64,000 bases of DNA, taken from the NCBI GenBank assembly GCA_027343665.1, contig DAHWKL010000002.1:173386-237385 (forward strand), written 5' to 3'. The stretch comes from an archaeon (GTDB taxonomy: Archaea; Nanobdellota; Nanobdellia; Pacearchaeales; GW2011-AR1). The notes beneath the pieces are model-generated. The model did not search any database. It was not told the origin of the DNA and saw only the letters and a program-made list of their open reading frames with translations. Shown one piece after another: positions 1 to 8,374 of the stretch. Numbering within the stretch: the stretch's first letter is position 1; each line of letters begins with the position of its first letter. Both the position numbers and the translations under genes were made by a program.

Positions 1-900
1 TGGAACTGTAAAAAATTCATTTGAACCCATAGTCATCCCTACTTCCACTTTTGCAAAGTGCCTCAAGGGTTTTAGTCTTGGGTCATGTAAGAATTTTTCT
101 AAAAAGTCAATTTCTTTTTGGTCAAGGAAATAAAAAGTCCATTTGCTATTTTTGAAATCTATTTTTTTCTTTGGAGCTTTTAATTTGGATACATCTAACT
201 TTTCCAAGTCACTTGCATCATTGACCTCCAAGTGTTCTATAAGATGGTTTTTTTCAAGATGGTTTTTTTCACATAAAAGGAGAACAACTTCTTGTTGTAT
301 CTTTGGAAAAACTAATTTTTTGAAAGAAACTATGCTAATCTTATTATAAAAATGTGCTAAAAATTCTCTTAATTGCTTTGCATAAGAGACTTGAAGAATC
401 TCTGCGGGGAGAACAAATCCAATCTTCCCCTTTTCTTTTAGAAGTAAACTTGAACCAACGACAAATGGCACCCAAATGTTTGTTAATTTGGAATATTTTA
501 GTCCTGCCTTTTTGAAAATCTTTTCAGCCTCTTCTCTTTGATTTTTGTCAAAATATTGGTATCTTATATAAGGAGGGTTTCCAATTACCAAATCAAATTT
601 CTGATTTGTTGAATTACAATATGACAAAAAATCTCCAGTTATAATTTTAGAATTTTTTACCTTTATTTTTTTACATTTTTCTGCTTCTTCGGGTACAAGC
701 TCAATAGAAGTTACTGATTCATGCTCAAAATTATTTTCTTTAATCTGTTCTAGGAAAACGCCATCCCCTGCACTTGGTTCAAGAATGTCATAATTTTTAT
801 TTCCATTAACTGCCCATTTCAAGATGAATGCTGCAATGTTCTCTGGAGTATAAAATCCTCCTCTTAATTTCTCTTTTGAAGCATCTTCAATAAATTTCAT
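1..900 (-). CDS. N6-adenine DNA methyltransferase, truncated by the window edge
   Basis: The frame is open from a start codon at 900 down to base 1, so the C-terminal end lies outside the window; 300 residues are visible. It carries the SAM-binding motif EPSAGDGVFL (residues 41-50) and the catalytic NPPY motif (residues 108-111, within VIGNPPYIRYQ). This identifies an amino-methyltransferase of the Eco57I/TaqI class that makes N6-methyladenine. The last visible stretch, VGMTMGSNEFFTV, resembles the start of a target-recognition region. Its start overlaps the stop of the upstream winged-helix gene by four bases (ATGA), so the two are translationally coupled. It could be a lone modification enzyme or the modification part of a restriction system; no nuclease is visible here. 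Confidence 0.9.
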   Translation of the reverse strand, partial: MKFIEDASKEKLRGGFYTPENIAAFILKWAVNGNKNYDILEPSAGDGVFLEQIKENNFEHESVTSIELVPEEAEKCKKIKVKNSKIITGDFLSYCNSTNQKFDLVIGNPPYIRYQYFDKNQREEAEKIFKKAGLKYSKLTNIWVPFVVGSSLLLKEKGKIGFVLPAEILQVSYAKQLREFLAHFYNKISIVSFKKLVFPKIQQEVVLLLCEKNHLEKNHLIEHLEVNDASDLEKLDVSKLKAPKKKIDFKNSKWTFYFLDQKEIDFLEKFLHDPRLKPLRHFAKVEVGMTMGSNEFFTVP

Positions 901-1172
901 TCCGTTAGCTCCAAATTTAAAATTGCTTTCTCTGGGCTAATAAGTTTAAAAGTTTTTTTTCGTTTATCTTCTTTGTCTTGCTTGACTTCAACCCAGCCTC
1001 TTTTATGAAGTTCTGAAAAAAAAGTATTGGTCAGCTTTTCATCATCTTTCAGACCATGTTTTTTTATTGCATCCTGGGCTTCTTTTCTTGAAAAAATCCT
1101 GTTACTCCGAAAATCTCTGAACAAAGCAGAATACCTTAACATCACCCAGTTAGGAATAGAATTTATAGCCAT
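897..1172 (-). CDS. Small winged-helix protein coupled to the methyltransferase
   Basis: This is a 91-residue protein. Its helical N-terminal half (RYSALFRDFRSNRIFSRKEA) is followed by a helix-turn-helix-like stretch and a basic wing (VEVKQDKEDKRKKTF), the usual layout of a winged-helix DNA-binding domain. The stop overlaps the methyltransferase start by four bases, so the two probably act together, perhaps as specificity or control partner of the modification enzyme. I do not recognise a named family. Function is inferred from fold pattern and position only. Confidence 0.65.
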   Translation of the reverse strand: MAINSIPNWVMLRYSALFRDFRSNRIFSRKEAQDAIKKHGLKDDEKLTNTFFSELHKRGWVEVKQDKEDKRKKTFKLISPEKAILNLELTE

Positions 1173-1206
1173 ATACTTATGTAAAGTTTAGACTATATAA
1201 ATATAA

Positions 1207-1407
1207 CTATGTCCGATTGAGATATATTTTTATCCACTCTTCAAGTGTTTCCCAGACATTTTTCTTTGTTTCTTTCTTCCTTTTTCTAACTTCATTTACG
1301 AAATCTATCCAGAGTTTTTTATTTCCTCTGACAGTGACCCTTATTGAAATAGTCTCATCTTCTCCCTTCTTCTTTACTTTTTCACTATTATTTGGCATAA
1401 TTGTCAT
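1207..1407 (-). CDS. Ribbon-helix-helix (CopG/Arc-like) regulator
   Basis: This is a 66-residue protein with a beta-strand segment (ETISIRVTVRG) followed by two predicted helices rich in Lys, Glu and Trp. That is the beta-alpha-alpha pattern of a ribbon-helix-helix DNA-binding protein, which acts as a dimer. It lies upstream of and on the same strand as the winged-helix and methyltransferase genes. A perfect 19-bp palindrome sits 21 bases in front of its start, a likely binding site. It could be an autoregulator of the methyltransferase operon or an antitoxin-type protein. No toxin gene is recognised beside it. Confidence 0.6.
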   Translation of the reverse strand: MTIMPNNSEKVKKKGEDETISIRVTVRGNKKLWIDFVNEVRKRKKETKKNVWETLEEWIKIYLNRT

Positions 1408-1427
1408 AACTTTTTGGTATATTTAAA

Positions 1428-1446
1428 ATGTATGACTGTCATACAT
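1428..1446. promoter_or_regulatory. Perfect 19-bp palindromic operator in a divergent promoter
   Basis: Two 9-base arms (ATGTATGAC and GTCATACAT) flank a single central T, with complete symmetry. The site lies between the divergent starts at 1407 and 1502, among AT-rich TATA-like sequence. A symmetric site of this size in front of a ribbon-helix-helix gene fits an autoregulatory operator controlling both directions. Binding is inferred. Confidence 0.6.
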
Positions 1447-1501
1447 ATATTTATAATAATAAACCAACATCTTATCCAAGATAAACCAAATTTAGGTTAA
1501 A

Positions 1502-2356
1502 ATGGATGAAGAACAGGATAAATCAATAGAAAAGAAATCTAAGCAAGAAAGGGGAGGGAAAAGAAACTACCCTCTTATTAATTTAGATGATTCACTTAAA
1601 ATTGCGGAGGTTGTCAAAGAGATGAAAGGTAATGCAACAATTGATGACATCTCAAAAGGAACTGGCAATAAAGGAGGAGGTCTTCTAAAAAAAATAGCTT
1701 CTGCAAGAAGATGGGGGCTTATTGATGGGCAAGGAAATATGACTATCACTCCCTTAGCAATGGATATTCTTCATCCTGAAAAAGATGAGGATGTTCTTCA
1801 AGCAAAACTTAAAGCTTACTTTAATGTTCCAATTTTTAAAACAATATATGAAACTTATGGGTGGTCCTTGCCAAGAAAAGAACTTCTCACCAATGTATTA
1901 ATTAGGCAAGGAGTTCCAGAGAAGGATGCAACTACACTTACAAATTTGATTTATTTATACAAGACCCTTTTTGATGAGCAGGTTTTGGAGATTGAAGTTG
2001 AACCTGAGGATAAGAATATATTTCATCCTTCAAATGGACCAAAAGTCATACATGGAGTTGAGGAATTTAAAAAATTGACAAGAGGAGGGGAGAGATTAAC
2101 TGAAAATAGGTTTAATCTGATTCTCTGTTTAGGATCATTAAGAGAAAGCATCAAAAATTTTGATAAGGATAACGTTGAAAATCTTCTTGGAACACTTGAA
2201 GAACTGATTTCAGAATCTCCGATTATCAAAGGTCAAGTAGAAATTTTGAAATCTGATATTTCAATTCTTGATGAAGAGAGTATAAAAAAAGTAATGCCAC
2301 AGAGAATTAATACTTTAATTCAAGCAGTTATGCACATATTGGGGGTTAACTTATGA
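1502..2356 (+). CDS. Uncharacterised protein with N-terminal winged-helix region
   Basis: This is a 284-residue protein without signal peptide or membrane segment. A charged N-terminus (about 20 residues) is followed by a winged-helix-like segment: KIAEVVKEMKGNATIDDIS, then a second helix pair, then WGLIDGQGNMTITPLA resembling the recognition helix and wing. The remainder is mostly helical. The overall layout resembles DUF5343-type proteins, but I am not sure. It is transcribed divergently from the RHH/methyltransferase operon across a palindromic operator, so it may be co-regulated with that cluster. Function unknown. Confidence 0.65.
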   Translation: MDEEQDKSIEKKSKQERGGKRNYPLINLDDSLKIAEVVKEMKGNATIDDISKGTGNKGGGLLKKIASARRWGLIDGQGNMTITPLAMDILHPEKDEDVLQAKLKAYFNVPIFKTIYETYGWSLPRKELLTNVLIRQGVPEKDATTLTNLIYLYKTLFDEQVLEIEVEPEDKNIFHPSNGPKVIHGVEEFKKLTRGGERLTENRFNLILCLGSLRESIKNFDKDNVENLLGTLEELISESPIIKGQVEILKSDISILDEESIKKVMPQRINTLIQAVMHILGVNL

Positions 2357-2367
2357 AAATAATTTAT

Positions 2368-2516
2368 AGTCAAGTAGGTCTCATAGCAAGCGAGACAAAA
2401 CTAAACTTAGGTAGTAAGTCTTGCTGGGATAATTCAGAATTAGCACACTGAAGAAGACGGGTTATAACACCAAGAATATTCGTGCCGACGAGTTATTTTT
2501 GGGCGCCTATTTGACT
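2368..2516 (+). ncRNA. Candidate structured RNA closed by an 11-bp helix
   Basis: The space between the preceding gene and the transposase contains complementary ends: AGTCAAGTAGG (2368-2378) and CCTATTTGACT (2506-2516) form 11 consecutive pairs with one G-U. Inside are several short hairpins: TCTC/GAGA, ACTTA/TAAGT, GCT/AGC capped by AATT/AATT, and ATAAC/GTTAT enclosing CGT/ACG. A T-rich stretch follows immediately, as at a terminator. No open frame fits. I recognise no known RNA family. Strand is assumed from the poly-T. It could be an independent RNA, a 3' UTR structure, or part of the neighbouring insertion element. Confidence 0.4.
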
Positions 2517-2659
2517 GGTTTTTAATATGCTAAAATAAATAAGGCTAACCCCCTTATAAAACTATCCTTTCTAATAAAGTCATTTACTTACCCAATAGAA
2601 ACATTTATATAGTTATTTATTTACGTAAATATATCACTATGTCACTTTAAAATTACAAA

Positions 2660-3661
2660 ATGGAACAACAAACAATACTGGCTGATTATGACAGGCAATT
2701 CAGCTGGCATAACTACAATGAATCTCAAACTAAAGAGAAAGCTCTATTCGTGAATATACTAAATGACCTTTGTTCTTTACTTGAAGAACCAGAACACTAT
2801 AAAGTAGGAAGAAAACCGACGAGAACAAGAGATGTAATCTTCTCACTTGTTCTAAAACAATATCTCAATATTTCATCAAGAAGAGTTCAGTCCGATTTGA
2901 AACTATTTAAAGAAGCAGGCTTTCTTGAATCCGAAATTCCATTTAATACTCTCCTTGACCATCTTGAGAGAAGAGACTTAAAACATATCTTCAAGGAATT
3001 AATTGAAATCTCTGCTTTACCATTGAAAGAAATTGAGCTTGACTTTGCAATAGACTCAACTGGATTTTCAACTTCAAGATATAAAACCTTCTTTAATATG
3101 AAGCATGGTGGAGAAGGAAAGTGGAGACAATATAGAAAGTGTCATGCAGTTTGCGGAGTTCAAACAAATGTCATTACTTCTGTTGAAATTACCGAAGGTT
3201 ATGTGAATGACCAAAAACAATTTATTCCGTTAGCAAATGATACTGCAAGAAATTTTAAAATAAGAGACTTTTGTGCGGATAAAGGATATTTGTCAAGCAA
3301 AAATTTTGCTTTGATTAAAGAACTTGGAGGACAAGCATATATTCCATTTAAGAAAAACTCCTCGGGAAAATGTTCTGACAATCAAAGAAGCTACTTTAAA
3401 TCTGCTTTCAAATTTTTCAAAGCACATAAAGAAGAATACCTGACTCATTACCACAAAAGAAGCAATATTGAGTCAGCTTTCTCAATGATAAAAAGACGTT
3501 TCGGAAATAATGTGAAATGTAAAAAGGAAACTTCACAGGATAATGAGATTTATGCAAAAGTTCTGGCACATAATATTTGTGTTCTTGTTCAAGAAATTTT
3601 TCTAAATAAGATAAATATAGATTTCAAATTTCGTGCAGAGAACTATGTTGCACGAGAATAA
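2660..3661 (+). CDS. IS4-like DDE transposase
   Basis: This is a 333-residue transposase with the three acidic residues of the RNase H-like core: Asp in DFAIDSTGF, Asp in CADKGYLS, and Glu in RSNIESAFSMIKRRF. The last falls in the Y-2-R-3-E-6-K pattern (YHKRSNIESAFSMIK) characteristic of the IS4 group. The N-terminal part (GRKPTRTRDVIFSL) is the usual helical DNA-binding region. Length and motifs look intact, so the enzyme may be active. I could not define terminal inverted repeats with confidence, so the ends of the element are unknown. Confidence 0.88.
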   Translation: MEQQTILADYDRQFSWHNYNESQTKEKALFVNILNDLCSLLEEPEHYKVGRKPTRTRDVIFSLVLKQYLNISSRRVQSDLKLFKEAGFLESEIPFNTLLDHLERRDLKHIFKELIEISALPLKEIELDFAIDSTGFSTSRYKTFFNMKHGGEGKWRQYRKCHAVCGVQTNVITSVEITEGYVNDQKQFIPLANDTARNFKIRDFCADKGYLSSKNFALIKELGGQAYIPFKKNSSGKCSDNQRSYFKSAFKFFKAHKEEYLTHYHKRSNIESAFSMIKRRFGNNVKCKKETSQDNEIYAKVLAHNICVLVQEIFLNKINIDFKFRAENYVARE

Positions 3662-3700
3662 GATTTAATTTCGTGCAAAGCCTATCCATGATTTCCTGAT

Positions 3701-4747
3701 TCAATCATCTTCTAATACCCTTTTTTTGAATATCTCGACATCTTCGATTTTCACTTGGGCAGCAGCAGCGGGGACATGTCCTCCGCCGTTCGCATCTTCA
3801 AGACCTTCAATGCCTTTTTTCATAAGTTCACCCATATCCATCCCGCCATTAGAGCTCCTTGCACTGAACCTGACCGAATTTTTCATCTTCATCATGAAAA
3901 TCATGGTCTTATCAGGATCAGCTCCGCCTATGAGTGTGGCTACATAACTCAAGATATCGAAGGGGGACTTGATTTCATAAAAATATATCCCTTTCTTTGG
4001 ATAATATTTCCTGTTTTTAGGGAAATCATCAACAGCTCTGTAAACTTCTTTTTCTATTATCTCATGTGTCTCTGAAATCTCTTCAAGGTTTTTTTCCTTA
4101 AGAAGGCTAAATACATATTTTGGATCATTTTTGTAATAAATAAGAGCAGAAGAGATCTTTCTTGCATTTATCCCGGGAACTGATGAAGATATTGTTTCAG
4201 GTTCAACTTCCGGATAAAAAGACTTTAGAAATTTCAGGTTTTTCTCTGATCTGAAAGAGTAGTCGGCAAATATTGCAGCACATACGAGCCACCCCCACTC
4301 TTCGGAGTCAATTAAATCTTCTCCCAAAATAAAAACAATCAGGCAGGTGCAGTCTTGGGAAACCGCTTTTATTATATTTGATTTGTCTATCAATTTTTCA
4401 CCTATAGGGTGATGATCGATCAAAAAAACACCCATTTCATTCCTCATTTCCTCAAACCCTTCATAATCAATCCCTTCAAGATTCAGATCTGCGATTATAA
4501 CTTTAGTCACTCCATTGTCTTTCAGTTTAACAAGAACCTCTTTTGCCATATCCGATTTTATCTCAAGAAATTCCACATAATCTGCTTTGATTCTTTTAGC
4601 TCCCAGGATTTTCTCCAAGAGAAGAGTCGAAGAAATCCCATCAAGATCATTATGTGCTAAAATAGCAACTTTATCCTGAAGACTTATGGTCTCTAAAAAT
4701 CTAAAAAAATCCTCTTTTGAGCCAAGGACATAGTCAATATTCATCAA
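3701..4747 (-). CDS. DHH/DHHA1 family phosphoesterase
   Basis: This is a 348-residue protein with the DHH-superfamily motifs in order: AHNDLDGISS (residues ~31-40), DLN, the signature DHHP, and the C-terminal DHHA1 motif NGGGHVPAAAA. These residues bind two metal ions for phosphodiester hydrolysis. Relatives include RecJ-type exonucleases and oligoribonuclease/cyclic-dinucleotide hydrolases; which one applies cannot be settled from sequence alone. It is one of three DHH proteins in the window (also at 27224 and 49043). A degrader of short RNA or of c-di-AMP-derived linear dinucleotide would fit the disA gene nearby, but that is inference. Confidence 0.85.
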   Translation of the reverse strand: MMNIDYVLGSKEDFFRFLETISLQDKVAILAHNDLDGISSTLLLEKILGAKRIKADYVEFLEIKSDMAKEVLVKLKDNGVTKVIIADLNLEGIDYEGFEEMRNEMGVFLIDHHPIGEKLIDKSNIIKAVSQDCTCLIVFILGEDLIDSEEWGWLVCAAIFADYSFRSEKNLKFLKSFYPEVEPETISSSVPGINARKISSALIYYKNDPKYVFSLLKEKNLEEISETHEIIEKEVYRAVDDFPKNRKYYPKKGIYFYEIKSPFDILSYVATLIGGADPDKTMIFMMKMKNSVRFSARSSNGGMDMGELMKKGIEGLEDANGGGHVPAAAAQVKIEDVEIFKKRVLEDD

Positions 4748-4835
4748 GATATCAAGCTAAGCTCCCTTTTTAAAATTTAGTAATATTATAAAATAGAATA
4801 ATTAAGTTTATAATCCTTTAATTTCTTAATTTGCC

Positions 4836-5072
4836 ATGGCAATAATAGAATCCGAAAATTACATCAACGCCCTGAAAAGAAGCAAGATGAAAGAAAACAT
4901 CAAAATTGCCTCTTACGGAGGTCACGCGCTTCTAAAAGATCAAGATAATAAATGCTCAAAGTGCAAAAAAGACCTTAGAGCTGGCTATTACAAAATTGTT
5001 GTCGACCCAAAGACAAAAGAGAAAAAAGCTGTGTGCTCCGATTGCCTTGTTCAGATACCTGAAAGAAGATAG
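4836..5072 (+). CDS. Small zinc-ribbon-like protein
   Basis: This is a 78-residue protein with two cysteine pairs, CSKCKK (residues ~40-45) and CSDC (~67-70), spaced as in a zinc ribbon. The N-terminal half is helical and the C-terminal half carries the cysteines and basic residues. The start is preceded by an AT-rich archaeal-type promoter region, and the gene stands alone between oppositely oriented neighbours. Function unknown; nucleic-acid binding is likely. Confidence 0.6.
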   Translation: MAIIESENYINALKRSKMKENIKIASYGGHALLKDQDNKCSKCKKDLRAGYYKIVVDPKTKEKKAVCSDCLVQIPERR

Positions 5073-5116
5073 TTCAAATCGGAAATCACTTTCTGGCTTA
5101 ATTCCTGTTTACCTTC

Positions 5117-5158
5117 TTTAATCAATCTAAAAAAAGATTAAACATGAAAAATTTCATG
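5117..5158. terminator. Two adjacent hairpins in the 5.1-5.2 kb gap
   Basis: TTTAATC (5117-5123) and GATTAAA (5136-5142) form a 7-bp stem, directly followed by a perfect palindrome CATGAAA-AA-TTTCATG (5143-5158). They lie between the convergent ends of the genes at 4836-5072 and 5216-5326, a plausible place for transcription termination. Otherwise the gap shows nothing. Confidence 0.35.
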
Positions 5159-5215
5159 AAAGCAAAGCTATCTTCAATAGAATAAATAAAATTAAATTAG
5201 ATATTAGAAGGAAAT

Positions 5216-5326
5216 TTAATAATCCCCTTCATCACTATCCCAGTTGTCACCATCATCGGCGTTGGAGTTCTCTTCTTCTTCAAACTCACTTTCTTCTGGT
5301 TCCTGCTTCTTTTTTGGTTTAGGCAT
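5216..5326 (-). CDS. 36-residue highly acidic protein
   Basis: A short frame starts at ATG 5324-5326, preceded by a strong ribosome-binding site (GGAGGT, 8 bases upstream), which is notable in a genome where few genes show one. The product begins with a basic MPKPKKKQEP and then becomes strongly acidic (ESEFEEEE, DDGDNWDSDEGDY). The RBS and biased composition argue that it is real. Function unknown; the acidic tail could bind basic proteins or nucleic-acid-binding partners. Confidence 0.6.
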   Translation of the reverse strand: MPKPKKKQEPEESEFEEEENSNADDGDNWDSDEGDY

Positions 5327-5432
5327 TTAAAATACCTCCAATTTAGTTAACCCTAATTTATAGCCGGAGTTTTTAAAGTTTATTGCACAAGCCCAAGTGA
5401 CAGAAAACTAGAGAAAAATTTATAAGGGAAAA

Positions 5433-6299
5433 TTAACGGATTTTGTGGAATTTTATTGACTTTATCTTGCTCTTGGGGCCATCAATATCTATGACTGCAA
5501 ATTCCCCATGATGAACCGATCCGGAATTGACAGAAGTAGTTTTTCTGATTTTTTGAACGCCTTTGCTTTCTTCAATATGACCACAAAGATGCAAGATTGG
5601 CTGGTATTTTTCTACAATTCTTCTGAAAAGTTTACTCCCATAATGTTTTCCCCTGGCTTTTTCATGAGCATCTTTTGCAGTAATCAGATCAAGTTTGGTT
5701 TTGTAAAGAGGGACATGTGTGACAAGGATAACCTTACCTTGTTTATTCTCTTTTGAAAAGTTCCTGAAAAGTTCCTCCAGTTTCCTCCTTGAACGAGCAT
5801 AAGCTTTGCTTTTTACCCTGCCGGGAAAGCTATGTCCTCTTGCACCGACAAAAATATAATCTCCCAACTTAAAAGAAGAGTAATCAATTTTATGAACATT
5901 CTCCAGATTATCAATGAATTTTGAAAAATGCCATGTTCTATTCCAATCCCAATTCCAATCTTTTTTTGACTTTTTTAAATCCATAACATCATCTGCATGA
6001 GGGTAATCATGATTCCCCAAAGCACTAATAACCGGAACAGGAAGTTCATTCAATTGTTTCAGAACATTCTCGCCTCGCTTGATATCTTTTAAAACAAGCT
6101 GTTTATATCTCTCTTTTCCTACAAAGTCCCATAGATAGGCATTCTTCTTCCCATAAACATACTTGAAAAAAAGTTTCCCAAGAGAGAAAGTAGGATAATC
6201 CCCTACTGAAACAACTACATCAATGTTGTTCTTTTTTATTATTGATTTCAGTTCATTAGGAAATTTTCCGTGAAAATCCCCTAAGGCTAATATTTTCAT
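5433..6299 (-). CDS. Calcineurin-like metallophosphoesterase
   Basis: This is a 288-residue protein with the metallophosphoesterase motifs in order: GDFHG near the N-terminus, VGDYP, GNHDYPHAD, VTHVPLY and CGHIEES. These ligate two metal ions in a phosphoesterase active site. No signal peptide is seen, so it is cytoplasmic. The substrate (nucleotide, nucleic acid or phosphoprotein) is not predictable from this. The C-terminal NSGSVHHGEFAVIDID is the typical final strand pair of the family. Confidence 0.88.
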   Translation of the reverse strand: MKILALGDFHGKFPNELKSIIKKNNIDVVVSVGDYPTFSLGKLFFKYVYGKKNAYLWDFVGKERYKQLVLKDIKRGENVLKQLNELPVPVISALGNHDYPHADDVMDLKKSKKDWNWDWNRTWHFSKFIDNLENVHKIDYSSFKLGDYIFVGARGHSFPGRVKSKAYARSRRKLEELFRNFSKENKQGKVILVTHVPLYKTKLDLITAKDAHEKARGKHYGSKLFRRIVEKYQPILHLCGHIEESKGVQKIRKTTSVNSGSVHHGEFAVIDIDGPKSKIKSIKFHKIR

Positions 6300-6329
6300 T
6301 TTTCAAAAAATCATTCTAAATTTAAAAAT

Positions 6330-6764
6330 TTACTTGTCCTCGACATGGAAGGTAAATCGATATCTGTCTTTTCCGACGCGTTTTATCTTGTCAACTATGA
6401 ATTTCCCGATTTCAGAGGTGTTTTTAACATGAGGATCTCCGCACGGGCGTGAATCAAAATCCCCGATAGAGACTATCCTTACATTTTGTGTACCTTCAGG
6501 AATCCTTAGATCTTCCACATTTTCCATTTCTCCACGATCATAAATCTTTATGTTGACGTCCATATCTCTCCCTATGATATTATTAACTTCAAGATTCAGC
6601 CCGTTTATATCCATCTCCCTCAGGTCTTGTGAAGATAATAATTCTATCTCGCCATAATCATCAAAAAATTTCGCGATCCTTACAGTGATATCTGAGATTT
6701 TGTTTTGTATGAATCTTGTCATTATATGCTCTCCACTTTGAAGTCTTCCTTCTTTTGGTTTCAT
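6330..6764 (-). CDS. AlaX-like alanyl-tRNA editing (SAD) domain protein
   Basis: This is a 144-residue free-standing domain resembling the second additional domain of AlaRS/ThrRS. It has QSGEHIMTRF, corresponding to the HxxxH zinc motif, and RPCGDPHVKNTSEIG, corresponding to the CxxxH motif. Such trans-editing factors hydrolyse mischarged Ser- or Gly-tRNA(Ala). The first zinc histidine appears to be replaced by Gln, so metal binding may be altered. The start overlaps the gatA stop by four bases (6761-6764), placing it last in the gatC-gatA transcript with other tRNA-charging genes. Confidence 0.7.
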   Translation of the reverse strand: MKPKEGRLQSGEHIMTRFIQNKISDITVRIAKFFDDYGEIELLSSQDLREMDINGLNLEVNNIIGRDMDVNIKIYDRGEMENVEDLRIPEGTQNVRIVSIGDFDSRPCGDPHVKNTSEIGKFIVDKIKRVGKDRYRFTFHVEDK

Positions 6765-8080
6765 TTCAAATTCTCCACAAGAGCTGCTGCTTCAAGCATT
6801 TTTTGTTCATTGAACTTATCTGCCATTATCTGCATACCTACAGGAATTCCGTTTATTTTACCTGCTGGGATGCTCATACAGCAGTTTCCTGCCAAGTTCG
6901 ATGGGATAGTCAGAGAGTCATATGAATACATCTCCTCAACTGAGATCTTTCCTCCGATATTATGTGGAAGCCGCGGAACAGTAGGAGAGACAATAACATC
7001 AAATTCTCTAAAAGCTTTTGAATATTCTTCTTCAATGAGCTTTTTCACACGAAGAGCAAGATGATAATTTCTTCCTTCGTGCTCCGCTTTGGTTATCTCC
7101 GCTCCGCCGATGATTCTTCTTAAAACTTCAGGTCCGCAAGATTCTTCAATTTTCTTCCCATAGCGCCTGCCATCGAATTTCCTTGTTGCCGAGAAAAATT
7201 CTGTATAAACTAAAGGATAATAAGTCTCTATTGCAAGGTCGACATAGGGGATCTTTATTTTTTTTAGGGCCCATCCATAATTGTCAGAAGCTTCTTTTAC
7301 CTTTCTGTCAACTAGGTCTTGTATTCTTTGATCCTGAATCTTCAGGTCAAGCAAACCAACTTTTAGTTTTTTCATCTTCCCCAATTCTGCAAGATTCAAA
7401 TTTTGGCTTTCAACACTTATTGGGTCATTCGAATCTTTTCCTTTTATTATATCTAATAACAATGCTGCGTCACGGACATTTTTTGCAAGAGGACCAATCT
7501 GATCAAGACTCATTGATAAATCAATAAGCCCATATCTTGAAACAGAAGAATAAGTTGGTTTTATTCCGACAACTCCGCAATGTGACGCGGGATTCCTTAT
7601 TGAACCGCCAGTATCAGAACCCAAGGCCATATCACAAAATCCCGCGGCAACAGCCGCCGCCGAGCCGGAAGACGAACCACCGGGAATCAATTCAGGATTA
7701 GTGGGATTTTTTACAGGACCGAAAGCCGAAGTCTCACCTGATGAACCACATGCAAATTCATCAGAGTTAACCATTCCAATTATAAGACCATCTTCACTCT
7801 TAATCTTCTTGATTACAGTCGCATCGTAAGTCGAAAGATAACCTTCCAAGACCTTTGAAGAACACGATGCATGAAGCCCGATGGCGTTTATGTTCGGCTT
7901 AACCGCAAGAGTATAACCTGCAAGCCTTCCTGCTTTCCCTTTTTTTATTTTATCATCTATCCTCTTTGCCTCTTCAAGCAACTCCTTCTCCGGACGAATC
8001 TCAAGGAAGATATTAAGCTCTTTATTCTTCTTTTTTATCAATTCAAGATAATCTTTGAGTTTTTCTACAGTGGTTACCAT
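6761..8080 (-). CDS. gatA: Asp/Glu-tRNA amidotransferase subunit A
   Basis: This 439-residue amidase-signature enzyme is the glutaminase subunit of GatCAB; it releases ammonia from glutamine for conversion of Asp-tRNA(Asn) or Glu-tRNA(Gln). The Ser-cisSer-Lys triad is visible: Lys in AVKPNINAIG, the glycine/serine-rich GGSSSGSAAAVAAG, and GSDTGGSIRNPASHCG. Length is slightly shorter than most bacterial GatA. It overlaps gatC by 7 bases upstream and the AlaX-like gene by 4 bases downstream, in one operon downstream of aspS. Confidence 0.95.
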   Translation of the reverse strand: MVTTVEKLKDYLELIKKKNKELNIFLEIRPEKELLEEAKRIDDKIKKGKAGRLAGYTLAVKPNINAIGLHASCSSKVLEGYLSTYDATVIKKIKSEDGLIIGMVNSDEFACGSSGETSAFGPVKNPTNPELIPGGSSSGSAAAVAAGFCDMALGSDTGGSIRNPASHCGVVGIKPTYSSVSRYGLIDLSMSLDQIGPLAKNVRDAALLLDIIKGKDSNDPISVESQNLNLAELGKMKKLKVGLLDLKIQDQRIQDLVDRKVKEASDNYGWALKKIKIPYVDLAIETYYPLVYTEFFSATRKFDGRRYGKKIEESCGPEVLRRIIGGAEITKAEHEGRNYHLALRVKKLIEEEYSKAFREFDVIVSPTVPRLPHNIGGKISVEEMYSYDSLTIPSNLAGNCCMSIPAGKINGIPVGMQIMADKFNEQKMLEAAALVENLK

Positions 8081-8334
8081 TTTTTCCTCTCCGCGATTAT
8101 GAAATCTTTGTTTTTCTTTGGAGCATTGTCAAGAATTCTCTCTTTCAGAACTTTATCAGGTAAAATTCCGTTACCTTCTTTCCTGTAACCCGTTCCTCTT
8201 TCAATATCTGCTTCCGAAGGAAGATTCTTCGCACTTTCCAGTTTTTCTCCAAAAGAACTCATTATTTTTCCCGCTTCAACTTTAATTTCTTCCCTGTCTT
8301 TATCAGAAAGTTCTCTGAATAAAAATCCTGTCAT
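8074..8334 (-). CDS. gatC: Asp/Glu-tRNA amidotransferase subunit C
   Basis: This is an 86-residue small helical subunit that wraps around GatA and bridges it to GatB. The tail PKKNKDFIIAERKKW matches the typical GatC end, where the chain binds the amidase. It lies directly upstream of gatA with a 7-base overlap and 40 bases downstream of aspS. The middle, about residues 30-60, is more divergent and contains a glycine-rich TGYRKEGNG segment. Confidence 0.85.
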   Translation of the reverse strand: MTGFLFRELSDKDREEIKVEAGKIMSSFGEKLESAKNLPSEADIERGTGYRKEGNGILPDKVLKERILDNAPKKNKDFIIAERKKW

Positions 8335-8374
8335 AAGATTAGTTAGAAGACCCGATTTATAAGAATTTTGATGA

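Noticed and set aside
2530-2700. Terminal inverted repeat of the IS4-like element
   Set aside because: Only a five-base AGGCT match between left and right flanks; too weak to define the element's ends.
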